DNA of 44,389 nucleotides from Acidobacteriota bacterium. GTDB taxonomy: Bacteria; Acidobacteriota; Blastocatellia; Pyrinomonadales; Pyrinomonadaceae. Location of the stretch: contig JAFDVJ010000012.1 of the NCBI GenBank assembly GCA_018269075.1, forward strand, positions 8,105-52,493. Reading direction: 5' to 3'. The notes below the pieces were generated by a model, which was given only the letters and a program-made list of their open reading frames with translations, had not been told where the DNA came from and did not search any database. Below are positions 17,125 through 26,662 of the stretch, in pieces. A program made the position numbers and the translations under genes. Each line of letters opens with the position of its first letter. Position 1 is the stretch's first letter.

Positions 17125-20100
17125 TTACGGTTCGGCGATCAGGTTGAAGCCGGCGATCGGATCGTTGACGGCGATCGTCTGCGGGTTGAAGACGAGACCT
17201 CTGGCCCGCGCGGCGATCACGTAATTCGCGCCCGACGGAACGTCCGTAAAGCGGAAATAACCGAACGAGTTCGACCGCACCGACTGCTCGAAGCCGTTCT
17301 CGCCCGTCAGCGTGACGGTGCCGTTTCGGACCGGCTCGCCGCCCGCCGTCAGCAGCATTCCGCCGACCTCGACGTTCGCCGCCGTCGGCGTGAGAATGGT
17401 GACCGTGCCGTTCGTCACGGTATTCGACGGGTCGCCTTCGTTGAACAAAAAGTTCTGAAGGGTCGCCGGCGAAGTCGTGTTGTTGGGCCCGATCGCGGTG
17501 AACTGGAGCTTGATCAGAGTGCCCGCTCCGGTCGTCGGCGTCGAGCCGAAGACGGCGACCTTCAGCAGGCCCGGCGAAGTCGTGTTGCAGACCGGGAACA
17601 TCGCGCTGCTGAGCGTGCCGCTCACGTCGCACGGCGCCGCCAGCGGCGTGATCTTCGTCGGATCGTACACGAAATCGAACTGGTACGAGATGATGCCCGT
17701 GCCGGTCGTATCCTGCGCGACGATCGGGAGCGCAAAGTTGAAGCTCGGCGCGGCCGTCGTGTTCTGCGCCGTCACGCCGACCGGGCCCGCGAAGGAATCG
17801 CCGGTCTTGCTTTCCGCGCCCTTCGTGAACGGCCCGAACATCGTCGGCGGCGTCCAGTTGCCCGACACTTCACCCATCAGAATCGCGCTGTAATCCTGCC
17901 CGCCCGCGCCGGTCTCGACGTTCGGATACGAGCGGCTCGCCGGAATGAACTTCCACGTGCCGGTCGAACCCGGATTCGGGATCAGGACGATATACTGCGC
18001 GATCAGCGCGGCGTCGAACGAGGTCACCGTGTTGTTGCCGCTGACATCCGCCGCGAGCAGCTGCGTCGCGTTCAGCGTGATCAGCGAAACGACGTGCTGC
18101 GCGATCCGCGCCGAATCGAACGAGGTGATGCCGTTGACGTCGCCGGTCTTCGACGGCGTCACCGTGTAAGCCCCGCTGCCGAAGCCGGTCAGCGAGTAGT
18201 TGCCGGACAGGTCGGTCTGCGTCGAGACCGGGACCGAACCCGCGCCGCTCAGCGTCGTGTACGGGACCGGCGTCAGCGTCGGCGCGTTGGCGTAGGTCAC
18301 CGCGCCGCTGATGCCGGCCGAAACGATGCTGACGCTGCCGTTCGAGGTCGCCACGCAGGGCACGCCTTCGTTAAAGGCGAAGCTCGCGAAGCTGACCGGG
18401 CTCGACGTGCCGATCGCGCCGGTCGCGAAGAAGTTGAGGTTGATCAGCGTGCCCGAGCCCGCCATCGGCGTCGCCGAAAAGCCCGAGACGATGAGCGTGC
18501 CGGGCGTCAGGCTGTTGATCGTGATCGTCATCCCGTTGCTCAGCGTGCCGGTCTGGGCAAAGCCGAGATAGGTCATCACCGAAGCGTTGTAGTTGACCCG
18601 GTAGTCGAACGCGATGATGCCGCGCCCGGTCAGATCGTCGACGTTGATCGGAACCGTCACCTGATTGTTGCGGAGCGTCTGGATGTTGGTCGGGATCGAG
18701 ACGTTGTTGCACGAGAAGGTGATGGCGATCGGAGCGCTCACCGTCTGCCCGTCGACCGTCGTCGACGCGCTGCCCGCGCCCGCCGCCACGCCCGCCGTGA
18801 ACGTCGTTCCCGTCACGCCCGCCGCCGTCACGCCCGTCGGCGGCGCGACCGTCCCGAGCGTGCCGGCGAACGAGGCCGGCGTGCCGTTCGGGACCGAACC
18901 CGAACCGGACGTGTCGGCGCTCGCCGAATTGATCGTCAGCTTCGAGGTGACGGTCGAATTCCCGCCCGTCGCGATCGCGTTCGGGCTCGCGGCGGTCGTC
19001 AGCGTCAGCCACGGGTTCGCGTCGACCGCGCCCGCGCCCGAACCGGTCACGCCGTTCGCCGTCCCGCTGCAGCCCGCGCCGCCCGCGCCCGGGCCGTAGT
19101 TGCAGCCCCACCAGTTGTTCTCCGCGTCGGTCGTGCTGCCCGTTTCGTTCTGCACGCCGGCCGCGCCGTTGCCGACGATCCGGTTATACTTCAGGTTCGC
19201 CAGGCCGTTGCTCTGAACGAGCACGCCGGTTCCGCCGTTGCGGATCACGTTGCTCGTCAGCCGGACCGGTTGATTGCCCGCGAAATTCGAGCCCGCGATC
19301 CATTGAAAACCGATGTTCGCGCCCTCGACCGTGTTGTTCGCGTAGATCACCGTCGTCGAGACGGACGAATGCGACGTCACCCGGAAACCGCGCTGCAGGT
19401 TGACGGCCGGGTTGTTGCCGCCCGCCTGGTTCAGAAACTGGTTGCCGCTGACCGTGATGTTGCTCGAATGAGCGTGCGCGTTCTCCCAGATGCCGAGGAT
19501 CGTCTCCGGATTCGCGTTGTTCTGCGCGTTCAACACCCGGATCGTGTTGTTCGTGATCTGGAGCCCGTCGTAGACGGCGCCGCCGCTCGTGTTCGACTGC
19601 ATCCCGACCTCGGTCGAATAATTGCCCGCGCCGGCATCGCTCGTGCCGTCGCCCGCGAGTTCGATCGTGTTGCCCGAGATCAGCTGATTCGTCCCGAACG
19701 CGTAATGGATCCCGATGTTCTGGTTGACGTCCGCCGGGGCGACCGTCGCGTTGAGATCGCGGGCGACCCGGATATAGTTGTTGACGATGTGCGTGTTGTT
19801 GTAGACGGTCGTCGGCCCGCCGTTGAAGTAAAAGCCGATCGCGTTGTCGAAATCGAGGAAACGCAGGTTCGAGATCGTCCAGTTCTGGTTCGTCCCGCCC
19901 GAATAAAACTGAAAGACGCCCTCGAGATTCGCGCCCGCCAGATCGCCCGGCCCCTGAATCGTCGCCGCGCCGAGCGAGGCGGCCGTCACGGTCACGCCGT
20001 TCAGATTGGCCGGCGCGAGGATGCAGTAGTCGTCATCCCCGAAAGAGCCGCCGGTCTGCCCGTCGCTGCCGAGAGCCCAGCTCGCGGCGGCGTTCGGCTC

Positions 20101-21015
20101 GGTCCAGTCGAAGGTGCCGTTGAGCGTGATCGTGCCGCCGGCCGCGACCGCCTGAACGGCGTTGTTGATCCGCGTGTAGTCGTTGTCGAGCGCCGTCGGC
20201 GACGCGTTCGGCGTCAGCGTGAGGGCCGCCGCCGGCTCGAAATCGAAAAAGGTCGTGCCCGCGCCGGTGCCGAACTTGAAGGCGTCGATGTTCTCGGTGT
20301 AGCCGTCCGCGTAGGGCTCGCCGACGCGGATCCCGAGAAACGAATCGGTGACGCGGATCCGGACGCCCGGATACTGGCTGAGGACCTGCGACCAGGTCTT
20401 GAGCGTCGTGCCCGGCTCGCCGCCGCCGCCGACTCCGATCGGCCACGCCGGGCCCGAATAAGACCAGAGCGCCGCGCCGCCGTTGATCGCGTCCCATTCC
20501 TGCCACGTGTTCTGCACGACCGTGCCGTTCTGCGACGGGACGTAGATCAGCCGCCGCTGCCACGTGTCGCTGCCGTTGAAATCGACGTTGAAATTGAGAT
20601 AGCCCGACCGGTCGGCCGAACCGCCGTTGCCGGCCGATGGATTATAAGTGCTGAATTTAAGCGTCGTGATGTTCGCGAGCGGCGTGCCGCTGAACTGATA
20701 GGTCGCGAGATTCCGGCGCTGCGTGCCGGAAACGCTGATCTGCACGCCGCCCGTTCCGAGCGGTGCGGTGCCCGGCCCGGTCACGAATTTGCCGAGCGTC
20801 GGATCGATCTTGTCGGTCTCGTCGTTGTAGAAGACCCAGCCCTGCGCGCTGGTCTGGTTGACGACGACCGTCGTCTGGGCCGAAACGGACGCGCCGCCCC
20901 AGAAAAGCAGAAAAAGCAGCCCCCAAACGCTCAAAAGCCGCGTCTGCCAATGGGCCGCCCATCCCTGAAAATGATTCTTAAAGAGCCCCTTCTGTCTTGA
21001 ATAATGCTTTGACAT
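17125..21015 (-). CDS. Exported beta-helix protein with two cohesin-like domains, a dockerin-like module and shared C-terminus
   Basis: 1,296 residues; strong Shine-Dalgarno (GGAGGGG) before the ATG. The signal region has a long basic n-part and hydrophobic core (LLSVWGLLFLLFWGGASVSA, about 28-46). Residues about 50-260 are beta-rich and unrecognised. About 262-645 is a right-handed parallel beta-helix of the pectate-lyase-like type (repeats such as ISNLRFLDFDNAIGFYF, VNNYIRVARD, ITNNTIRVLN). A cohesin-like domain (about 767-895) ends FAFNEGVPC. A CNA-B-like and dockerin-like module (about 905-1045) has GDVNGITSFDSARIAQHV and DVSGNNTVTSFDAALIAQYI. A second cohesin-like domain (about 1075-1205) has FLFNEGDPSN. 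The C-terminal domain (about 1212-1296) has RSNSFGYFRFTDV. Probably binds or degrades extracellular polysaccharide or acts as scaffold; catalytic residues were not identified. Tandem paralogue of the upstream gene. Confidence 0.85.
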   Translation of the reverse strand: MSKHYSRQKGLFKNHFQGWAAHWQTRLLSVWGLLFLLFWGGASVSAQTTVVVNQTSAQGWVFYNDETDKIDPTLGKFVTGPGTAPLGTGGVQISVSGTQRRNLATYQFSGTPLANITTLKFSTYNPSAGNGGSADRSGYLNFNVDFNGSDTWQRRLIYVPSQNGTVVQNTWQEWDAINGGAALWSYSGPAWPIGVGGGGEPGTTLKTWSQVLSQYPGVRIRVTDSFLGIRVGEPYADGYTENIDAFKFGTGAGTTFFDFEPAAALTLTPNASPTALDNDYTRINNAVQAVAAGGTITLNGTFDWTEPNAAASWALGSDGQTGGSFGDDDYCILAPANLNGVTVTAASLGAATIQGPGDLAGANLEGVFQFYSGGTNQNWTISNLRFLDFDNAIGFYFNGGPTTVYNNTHIVNNYIRVARDLNATVAPADVNQNIGIHYAFGTNQLISGNTIELAGDGTSDAGAGNYSTEVGMQSNTSGGAVYDGLQITNNTIRVLNAQNNANPETILGIWENAHAHSSNITVSGNQFLNQAGGNNPAVNLQRGFRVTSHSSVSTTVIYANNTVEGANIGFQWIAGSNFAGNQPVRLTSNVIRNGGTGVLVQSNGLANLKYNRIVGNGAAGVQNETGSTTDAENNWWGCNYGPGAGGAGCSGTANGVTGSGAGAVDANPWLTLTTAASPNAIATGGNSTVTSKLTINSASADTSGSGSVPNGTPASFAGTLGTVAPPTGVTAAGVTGTTFTAGVAAGAGSASTTVDGQTVSAPIAITFSCNNVSIPTNIQTLRNNQVTVPINVDDLTGRGIIAFDYRVNYNASVMTYLGFAQTGTLSNGMTITINSLTPGTLIVSGFSATPMAGSGTLINLNFFATGAIGTSSPVSFASFAFNEGVPCVATSNGSVSIVSAGISGAVTYANAPTLTPVPYTTLSGAGSVPVSTQTDLSGNYSLTGFGSGAYTVTPSKTGDVNGITSFDSARIAQHVVSLITLNATQLLAADVSGNNTVTSFDAALIAQYIVLIPNPGSTGTWKFIPASRSYPNVETGAGGQDYSAILMGEVSGNWTPPTMFGPFTKGAESKTGDSFAGPVGVTAQNTTAAPSFNFALPIVAQDTTGTGIISYQFDFVYDPTKITPLAAPCDVSGTLSSAMFPVCNTTSPGLLKVAVFGSTPTTGAGTLIKLQFTAIGPNNTTSPATLQNFLFNEGDPSNTVTNGTVTILTPTAANVEVGGMLLTAGGEPVRNGTVTLTGENGFEQSVRSNSFGYFRFTDVPSGANYVIAARARGLVFNPQTIAVNDPIAGFNLIAEP

Positions 21016-21038
21016 AAATCCCCTCCAAATTTTTCAAA

Positions 21039-21097
21039 GGGGCGGGCCGGATCGCCCGCCCCCAATGATCGCCGGAGCCCTTAGGGCTCGGCGATCA
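21039..21097 (-). promoter_or_regulatory. Two consecutive hairpins between tandem paralogues, one over the stop codon
   Basis: A perfect 9-bp GC-only stem with a 6-nt loop (21039-21062) lies between the genes. Just before it in transcription order, GATCGCC and GAGCCC segments on both sides of the upstream gene's stop codon pair with one bulge (21067-21097). Only a short T3 follows the first stem, so it is a weak terminator at best; it may tune expression of the downstream gene or stabilise the processed upstream mRNA. Confidence 0.5.
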
Positions 21098-24000
21098 GGT
21101 TCAGTTTCATCACGCCTTCCGCCGGACTGACGGTCTGCGGCGTGAAGTTGTACCGCTTCGAGTTGACGCTGATGACGTAGCTTTCGCCGGCCGTCAGATC
21201 CTTGAACCGGAAGTAACCGGTTTCGTCCGCCCGGACGCTCCGCGAAGCGCCGCGCGTATCCGTCAAAACGACTTCCGCATCGCCGGCGGCCGTCCCCGTC
21301 GAGGTCAGCAGCTGACCTTCGACGGTGATCGTATCCGCCGCCGACTTCGAGATCTGCAGCTCGCCGTTGACCGGAGCGGCCAGCTGGTCGCTTTCGTTGA
21401 ACACGAAGTTTTCGATGTTCAACGGCGAAACCGCCTTGCCGCCGCCGGTCACTTTGAACCGCAGGTTGAGCAGTACGCCCTTGCTGACGAGCGGCTGGAC
21501 GCCGAACACGGCGACCTTCAGCCGGCCGTCCTCGGACACGTTGTAGGTGACCGACAACCCGTCGCTCAGCGTCTGCGCCTTATCGACCGGGTTCGCCTCG
21601 GGTTCGAGAACCTTCGGGTTGTAAACCAGATCGAACTGGTAGGAGACGACGCCCTTGCCGCTCAGATCGCCAACCTCGACCGGAATCGTCAGCGAATCGC
21701 CCGTTGCCGCGTCCAGTTTCGGCAGCCTGACGGCGACCCGGTCTTCCGGCCGGAGCTCTTCGCGAAGCGGCGCGAACGACGACGGAGCCGCCCAGGTGCC
21801 CGTCACCTCGCCCATCAGAATCGCGCTGTAATCCTGCCCGGTCTGATTGGTGGCGATGCCCGACGGGTAGGAACGGCTGGTCGGCGTAAAGCGCCACGTG
21901 CCGGTCGAGCCCGAATTCGGGAGCAGCACGACGTAGCGCGCGATCAGCGCGGCGTCGAACGAGGTCACCGTATTGCTGCCGCTGACGTCCGCCGCGATGA
22001 GCTGCGTCGGGTTCAGCGTCGTCAATCCGGCCACGTACTGCGCGATTATCGCCGAGTCGTTGGAAGTGATGCCGTTGACGTCGCCGGTCTTCGAAGGCGT
22101 CACCGTATAGGCGCCGCTGCCGAAGCCGGACAGCGTGTAGGCGCCGGACAAGTCGGTCTGCGTCGAGACCGGAACCGAGCCGGTGCCGGTCAGCGTCGTC
22201 CGGACGACCGGCGGGTTGCTCAGCGAGTTGGCGTAGGTCACCGTACCGCTGACGCTGCCCGAAACGATGTTGACGCTGCCGTTCGAGGTGCTCAGACACG
22301 GCGATCCTTCGTTGAACACGAAGCTCGTGAAATTGACGCCGCTGCTCGAGCCGATCGATCCGACCGCGTTGAAGGTGATGTTGAGCAGCGCGCCCGAACC
22401 GGCGAACGGCTGCGAATTATACACCGACACGATCAGCACGCCCGGCGTCGCGGTGTTGACCGTCAGCGCGGAGCCCGACGTCAGCGCCGTCAGGCTGACC
22501 GACGGCGAGTTGATGACCGCCGGGTTGTAGGCGAGCCGCATATCGAACGACAGCAGGCCGTTGCCGGTGACGTCGTCGACGTTGACCGGCACCGTGACCG
22601 GCACGCCCGTCGGCGTCGGGATGCCCGAAGGAATCGAGACCGTGTTGCAGAGGCTGACCGCCGTCAGAACGACGTCGTTGCCCGTGCCGCCGACATAGCT
22701 GATCCGGAACGAGTTCGCGCCGACGTAGAAGACCGTGCCCTCGGGCAGCGCATCGAACGTTCCCGAAACCGGATCGGCCCCGTCGTTGTTGATGATCGTG
22801 AAAGTGTTGCCGGCCGTCGGAGCAAAGCCGGTCGTGACGTTCAGCGTCGCGCCGCCGAGACTGACGGTGCCGGTCACGTTGACCTGATCGTAGCCGGTTC
22901 CGGCCGTCGTGCCGTTGAGCTCGATGTCGAGAGACGAACCGCTCGTCATCGACAGGCTGCCGCTGTTGATAATGCCCGGGCTGAATCCCGGACTGATCCG
23001 CGCGCCGGCGACGCTCGTCGTCAGAGTGCCGAGGATCGTCGGCGTGCCCTTGAGCGTCAGCACTTTATTGACGTCGACGTTGCCGGCATAAGTGCCGTTC
23101 AGGATGTTCAGCGTACCGCCGGCCGTCACCAGATTGATGCCTTCCTGAATGTTGCTCAGCGATCCGTTCGCCTGCGGGCTCGCCGCCGAGACGTTCAGGT
23201 TGTTGAAGGCGCCCTGGAAGCCGTAGGTTCCGCGCAGCGGCGTGGTCTGGACGTTGGTGTCGGTCCCGATGCCGAGGAACGGGCTGAAGTCGATGTTCGC
23301 CGAAGCCGGTCCGGCGATGTCCGGCTGGCCGCCCGGAGGCGTCGCCGTACCGCCGAACGCGACCGGAATCTGCGCGGCGTAGCCGGGCTCGGCCGAGTTG
23401 GCCGTCGTCACGACCGGCGCGCTCGTGCCGAGCCAGTTGCCGCCGAAGTTCTTCAGATTGGTTCCCGGCGCGGGCAGCGAGCCGCCCGTCTGGCGGTCGA
23501 CGATCTGGCCGTACCAGTTGCCGCTGATGTTGTTGTTGAAGAAAGTGCCGTTGGCCGCCGTCTGGACCGGACTGTTCGAGCCGCCGCTCGCGTCGAGGAA
23601 GAGCACGCCGACCGTCCAGTTGTTCGTCACCTCGTTTTCGACGAACGTCAGGTTGTCGGTCTGGTTGCGGAAGATCAGACCCGTCCGGTTGTCGGTGATG
23701 ACGTTGTTGCGGATCGTATGGCCGTTGCTGTTGTTGATGTCGACGCCGTTGCGGTTGCCCGTGATCAGGTTGTCGTGAAGGTTCATTCCGGTGATCCCGG
23801 TGCCCTGCACGGAAACGCCGATTACCTTCAGACCGGGATTATTCCAGTCGGTCACGTTGTTGCCCGCGCGGGTGATCTTGAAGCCGCGGATCTCGACGTT
23901 GTTCGCCGCGACGGCGATCGTCGACCCGCTGCCGCCGATCGGACCGGTAACGGTCGTCGACGAAGCGCCGGCGCCGGAAACGATCACCGATTTCGTGACC

Positions 24001-26411
24001 GTCACGTCTTCGTTGTAGCCGCCGGCCGCGACCTGCACCGTGCCGCCGGCGAGCGCGCCCGCGATGCCGGCGTTGATCGACTGGTAGTTGGCGTTGTCGC
24101 TGCCGTTGCCGCCCAATCCGGCGTTGTCGTCGACATAGGCGACGGCGCGGCCGTTTTCGCCGCCCGCGTACTGCGCGCAGATGAAGGCGTTGTCGTTGGC
24201 CGTGCTCATCGCGAGCCGCGTCGGGTAGTCGGCCGGGTTGACGAGCGAGAGGAGCGCGATGTCGCAGTCCTGGTTCTGCGGTTCGCCGAACGTGTTGCCG
24301 GTGAAGTTATAAATACCGGCCGCGACGACCCAGCCCTTCGTGCCGGAAACGTTGTTGTTGGAGATCACGCCGCCGGTCGCCGCGTCGACGTAGGCCGGCT
24401 GACGGAGCGTGTGGATCGTGTTGTTGGAGATCGTCGCGTTGTTCGCGCCCGGCGAGAACAGGAGCGCGCGGCTGACGATGCCGGTCGAATTCCACGTGCC
24501 GCCCGGATTCGGGCCGTAGATCAGGTTGTTGGTCGCCGTGAAATTATTGCCCTGCACCCAGACGAGATCCTGCGGTCCGGCCGCGTCGGTCTTCTGGATT
24601 TCCAGATTGTTGAGCGTGACGCCGTTCGAGATCACGTGAAAGGCGTTGCCGATCGCCTGCGCCGCCTGAATGACGGGCTTCGTCGGCCCGACGCCGGTGA
24701 TCGTCAGGTTGGCCTTGTTGATGTTGACGGTCGCCGGCAGCACGTAGGTGCCCGGACAGACGCGAATCGTGTCGCCCGGGTTGGCGACCGAATAAGCGTC
24801 GGCAAGCGTCGTCGAGGCCGCGTCGGTCGCGTTGCAGTCCGTCGCGCTCGCCATCCCGTCGTCGTCGACGACCGTCGTGATCGTCGGCGGGTCGAAATCG
24901 AAAGTCGTCTCGTTGCCGAGAACGCCGATCTTCAGATTGTCGAAGCTGCCGTCGAAATTATTCCAGTCCGGCGCGCCGCCGCCCGCGATTACGCGCAGGC
25001 CGCCGGTCGCATCGTTCATAATCCGGGCGTTCGGCTGCGCCGCCAGATACTGCGCGATGCTTTTGACCTGATCGCCCGGATTCGCGCCGGCGATCCCGTT
25101 GGTCGACCACCAGCCGCCGGCGAGCGCGTTCCAGGTCTGCCAGGTGCCGACCGCCAGCGCCGCCTGCGGGTTCGACGGGAAATAAGTCGCCGATTGATAA
25201 ACCGGCTCGAAGTAGATCACGTCGTCGACGATATTGTCGCCGTCCAGATCCAGTTTCAGCGAAAGATAATGCGCCTGACTGTCTGAATGAGCGGTCACAT
25301 AGGTGCTGTAGCTGAGACTCGTCAACTGATCGAGCCGCGTGCCGCTGAAGTTTCCGTTATGCGCTCTCGTGAAATCGTCGCCGTTCGCGCCGATCGTGCT
25401 GCGGTAGCTTCCGCGGCCGAGCGGCTGTCCGGCCGGCGGGACCGAAAACGCGCCGGCCGCCGTCGCGCCGCTGACGTCGAAGGTCCAGCCGTTCGGATTG
25501 GCGGCCTGCACCTGGACGGGCGCGTCCTGCACGACGTTCGCGCGGACCGAATTGTCGATCGCCAGAAACGGAAAATCGTTGGTTGGAAACCAGCCGTAGC
25601 GGTTGCCGCCGACGGTCGAGCCGATCACGTCCGAGGGGTCGCTGCGAACCCACGTTTTCAAAACCGTGCCGCTCGCATTGAGAAGACTCATCTGGACGGC
25701 CAGCCGGCCGCTGCCGTTATTGAAAAACCGGTGTTTGAAAGTGTACCAGCCGGAAGCGGTCACGACATACGGATCGCCGCCCGGATTTTTCGGCGGCTGT
25801 CCCGAATTGTTGCTGGCACCGACCACAAAACGGTTTCCCGCGCCCGGCGCGACGCCGTCGTTGTAAAAGCCGGCGTTGAAAACGAAGTCCCGGCGGTGAT
25901 TGCCGTCAGGCTGGTTGATCGCCGACGTATAGTCGAAACGAGTGTCGTTGGCGTACGCGCCGCTGACGTCGAGATAGATGTCGATCGAAGTGGTGTAGCC
26001 GGAAGCCGGAAAGACCGAATTATAGCCGCCCCAGCGCGTAAAATTGCCGGCCACGGCCTCGGCGTGAAAACCGCCGGTCTTCGAAGTGATTCCGTTGGTG
26101 CCGGAGGCGACCCGGGTCGGGTCGGTCGGCGGATCTCCCCAGACGTTGTTGACCTCGAATCCCTGTGAATACTGGCTGAGTTCGGTAAACTGATCGGTCG
26201 ACGATTTATCGCCGATCTTTAAGAGATTCGTTTCGCGAAAAGGTGAGAAAGCTTCATTTGCCGAGTAAAAAATCTGGGCCGAAGCATAGGCACCGAAAAC
26301 GGCGATAAATAAAATACTGCTGAAAATTGTCGAAATTCGCCGCTTTGAGCGTCCGCTTTCGTTTGAAGCCGGGAGCCTTGATTGTAAAATCTTGAAGTAT
26401 CTGTGCATCAT
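21081..26411 (-). CDS. Giant exported beta-helix protein with two cohesin-like domains, a dockerin-like module and shared C-terminus
   Basis: 1,776 residues. An AGGAGG lies 12 nt before the ATG pair at 26411/26408. A hydrophobic segment at about 31-46 (IFSSILFIAVFGAYASA) is the signal peptide. Residues about 50-500 contain two related beta-rich segments. Parallel beta-helix repeats run from about 510 to 1130 in three blocks, each opening with an "...GTVQVAAGGYNEDVTV"-like start. About 1130-1245 resembles the terminal beta-helix of passenger proteins (SLDIELNGTTAGTGYDQVNV). Then come cohesin-like 1 (about 1254-1377; FVFNEGSPC), the dockerin-like module (about 1390-1537; GDVNGITSNDSAIIAQYV, DVSGSNTVTSFDAALIARYV), cohesin-like 2 (about 1557-1683; FVFNESDQL) and the C-terminal domain (about 1693-1776; GYFRFKDLTAGESYVI). 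Same module order as the 17125-21015 gene 65 bp downstream, so a duplication. Probably a surface adhesin or polysaccharide-binding scaffold. Confidence 0.85.
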   Translation of the reverse strand: MMHRYFKILQSRLPASNESGRSKRRISTIFSSILFIAVFGAYASAQIFYSANEAFSPFRETNLLKIGDKSSTDQFTELSQYSQGFEVNNVWGDPPTDPTRVASGTNGITSKTGGFHAEAVAGNFTRWGGYNSVFPASGYTTSIDIYLDVSGAYANDTRFDYTSAINQPDGNHRRDFVFNAGFYNDGVAPGAGNRFVVGASNNSGQPPKNPGGDPYVVTASGWYTFKHRFFNNGSGRLAVQMSLLNASGTVLKTWVRSDPSDVIGSTVGGNRYGWFPTNDFPFLAIDNSVRANVVQDAPVQVQAANPNGWTFDVSGATAAGAFSVPPAGQPLGRGSYRSTIGANGDDFTRAHNGNFSGTRLDQLTSLSYSTYVTAHSDSQAHYLSLKLDLDGDNIVDDVIYFEPVYQSATYFPSNPQAALAVGTWQTWNALAGGWWSTNGIAGANPGDQVKSIAQYLAAQPNARIMNDATGGLRVIAGGGAPDWNNFDGSFDNLKIGVLGNETTFDFDPPTITTVVDDDGMASATDCNATDAASTTLADAYSVANPGDTIRVCPGTYVLPATVNINKANLTITGVGPTKPVIQAAQAIGNAFHVISNGVTLNNLEIQKTDAAGPQDLVWVQGNNFTATNNLIYGPNPGGTWNSTGIVSRALLFSPGANNATISNNTIHTLRQPAYVDAATGGVISNNNVSGTKGWVVAAGIYNFTGNTFGEPQNQDCDIALLSLVNPADYPTRLAMSTANDNAFICAQYAGGENGRAVAYVDDNAGLGGNGSDNANYQSINAGIAGALAGGTVQVAAGGYNEDVTVTKSVIVSGAGASSTTVTGPIGGSGSTIAVAANNVEIRGFKITRAGNNVTDWNNPGLKVIGVSVQGTGITGMNLHDNLITGNRNGVDINNSNGHTIRNNVITDNRTGLIFRNQTDNLTFVENEVTNNWTVGVLFLDASGGSNSPVQTAANGTFFNNNISGNWYGQIVDRQTGGSLPAPGTNLKNFGGNWLGTSAPVVTTANSAEPGYAAQIPVAFGGTATPPGGQPDIAGPASANIDFSPFLGIGTDTNVQTTPLRGTYGFQGAFNNLNVSAASPQANGSLSNIQEGINLVTAGGTLNILNGTYAGNVDVNKVLTLKGTPTILGTLTTSVAGARISPGFSPGIINSGSLSMTSGSSLDIELNGTTAGTGYDQVNVTGTVSLGGATLNVTTGFAPTAGNTFTIINNDGADPVSGTFDALPEGTVFYVGANSFRISYVGGTGNDVVLTAVSLCNTVSIPSGIPTPTGVPVTVPVNVDDVTGNGLLSFDMRLAYNPAVINSPSVSLTALTSGSALTVNTATPGVLIVSVYNSQPFAGSGALLNITFNAVGSIGSSSGVNFTSFVFNEGSPCLSTSNGSVNIVSGSVSGTVTYANSLSNPPVVRTTLTGTGSVPVSTQTDLSGAYTLSGFGSGAYTVTPSKTGDVNGITSNDSAIIAQYVAGLTTLNPTQLIAADVSGSNTVTSFDAALIARYVVLLPNSGSTGTWRFTPTSRSYPSGIATNQTGQDYSAILMGEVTGTWAAPSSFAPLREELRPEDRVAVRLPKLDAATGDSLTIPVEVGDLSGKGVVSYQFDLVYNPKVLEPEANPVDKAQTLSDGLSVTYNVSEDGRLKVAVFGVQPLVSKGVLLNLRFKVTGGGKAVSPLNIENFVFNESDQLAAPVNGELQISKSAADTITVEGQLLTSTGTAAGDAEVVLTDTRGASRSVRADETGYFRFKDLTAGESYVISVNSKRYNFTPQTVSPAEGVMKLNLIAEP

Positions 26412-26627
26412 CTAAATTATGTTCCTCCTGAATCTAAAAAAAATTAGCAAACCGGAGTTTAAGGCCGCTTTGACGATGACCCGCGGTCTTCTGATTTCGA
26501 AACATTTTCGGCTGATAATTACTCGGATATCAGCAGTTGTTTCAAAATCGCGGCTGGGAGAAAATCGATCTTTACAAATATCGTCGATTTCCCGCTTAAA
26601 CCCCTAATTTGGCTGTTTTACATTCGA

Positions 26628-26656
26628 TTGAAAGCAATTCAGAAATACGCTAAGAT
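26628..26656 (+). promoter_or_regulatory. Candidate promoter of a small RNA
   Basis: TTGAAA (26628-26633, 5/6), a 17-nt spacer, and TAAGAT (26651-26656, 4/6). Initiation would be near 26663, about 98 nt before a strong terminator, with no convincing reading frame between. Confidence 0.5.
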
Positions 26657-26662
26657 GCAGAG

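Noticed and set aside
18094..21000. A 968-codon plus-strand frame opposite the beta-helix gene
   Set aside because: Composition is Arg/Asp/Val-rich and repetitive with no motif; the minus-strand gene explains the region fully.
26419..26607. 62-codon plus-strand frame
   Set aside because: No ribosome-binding site that is not better used by the opposite gene, poor codon use, no recognisable features.
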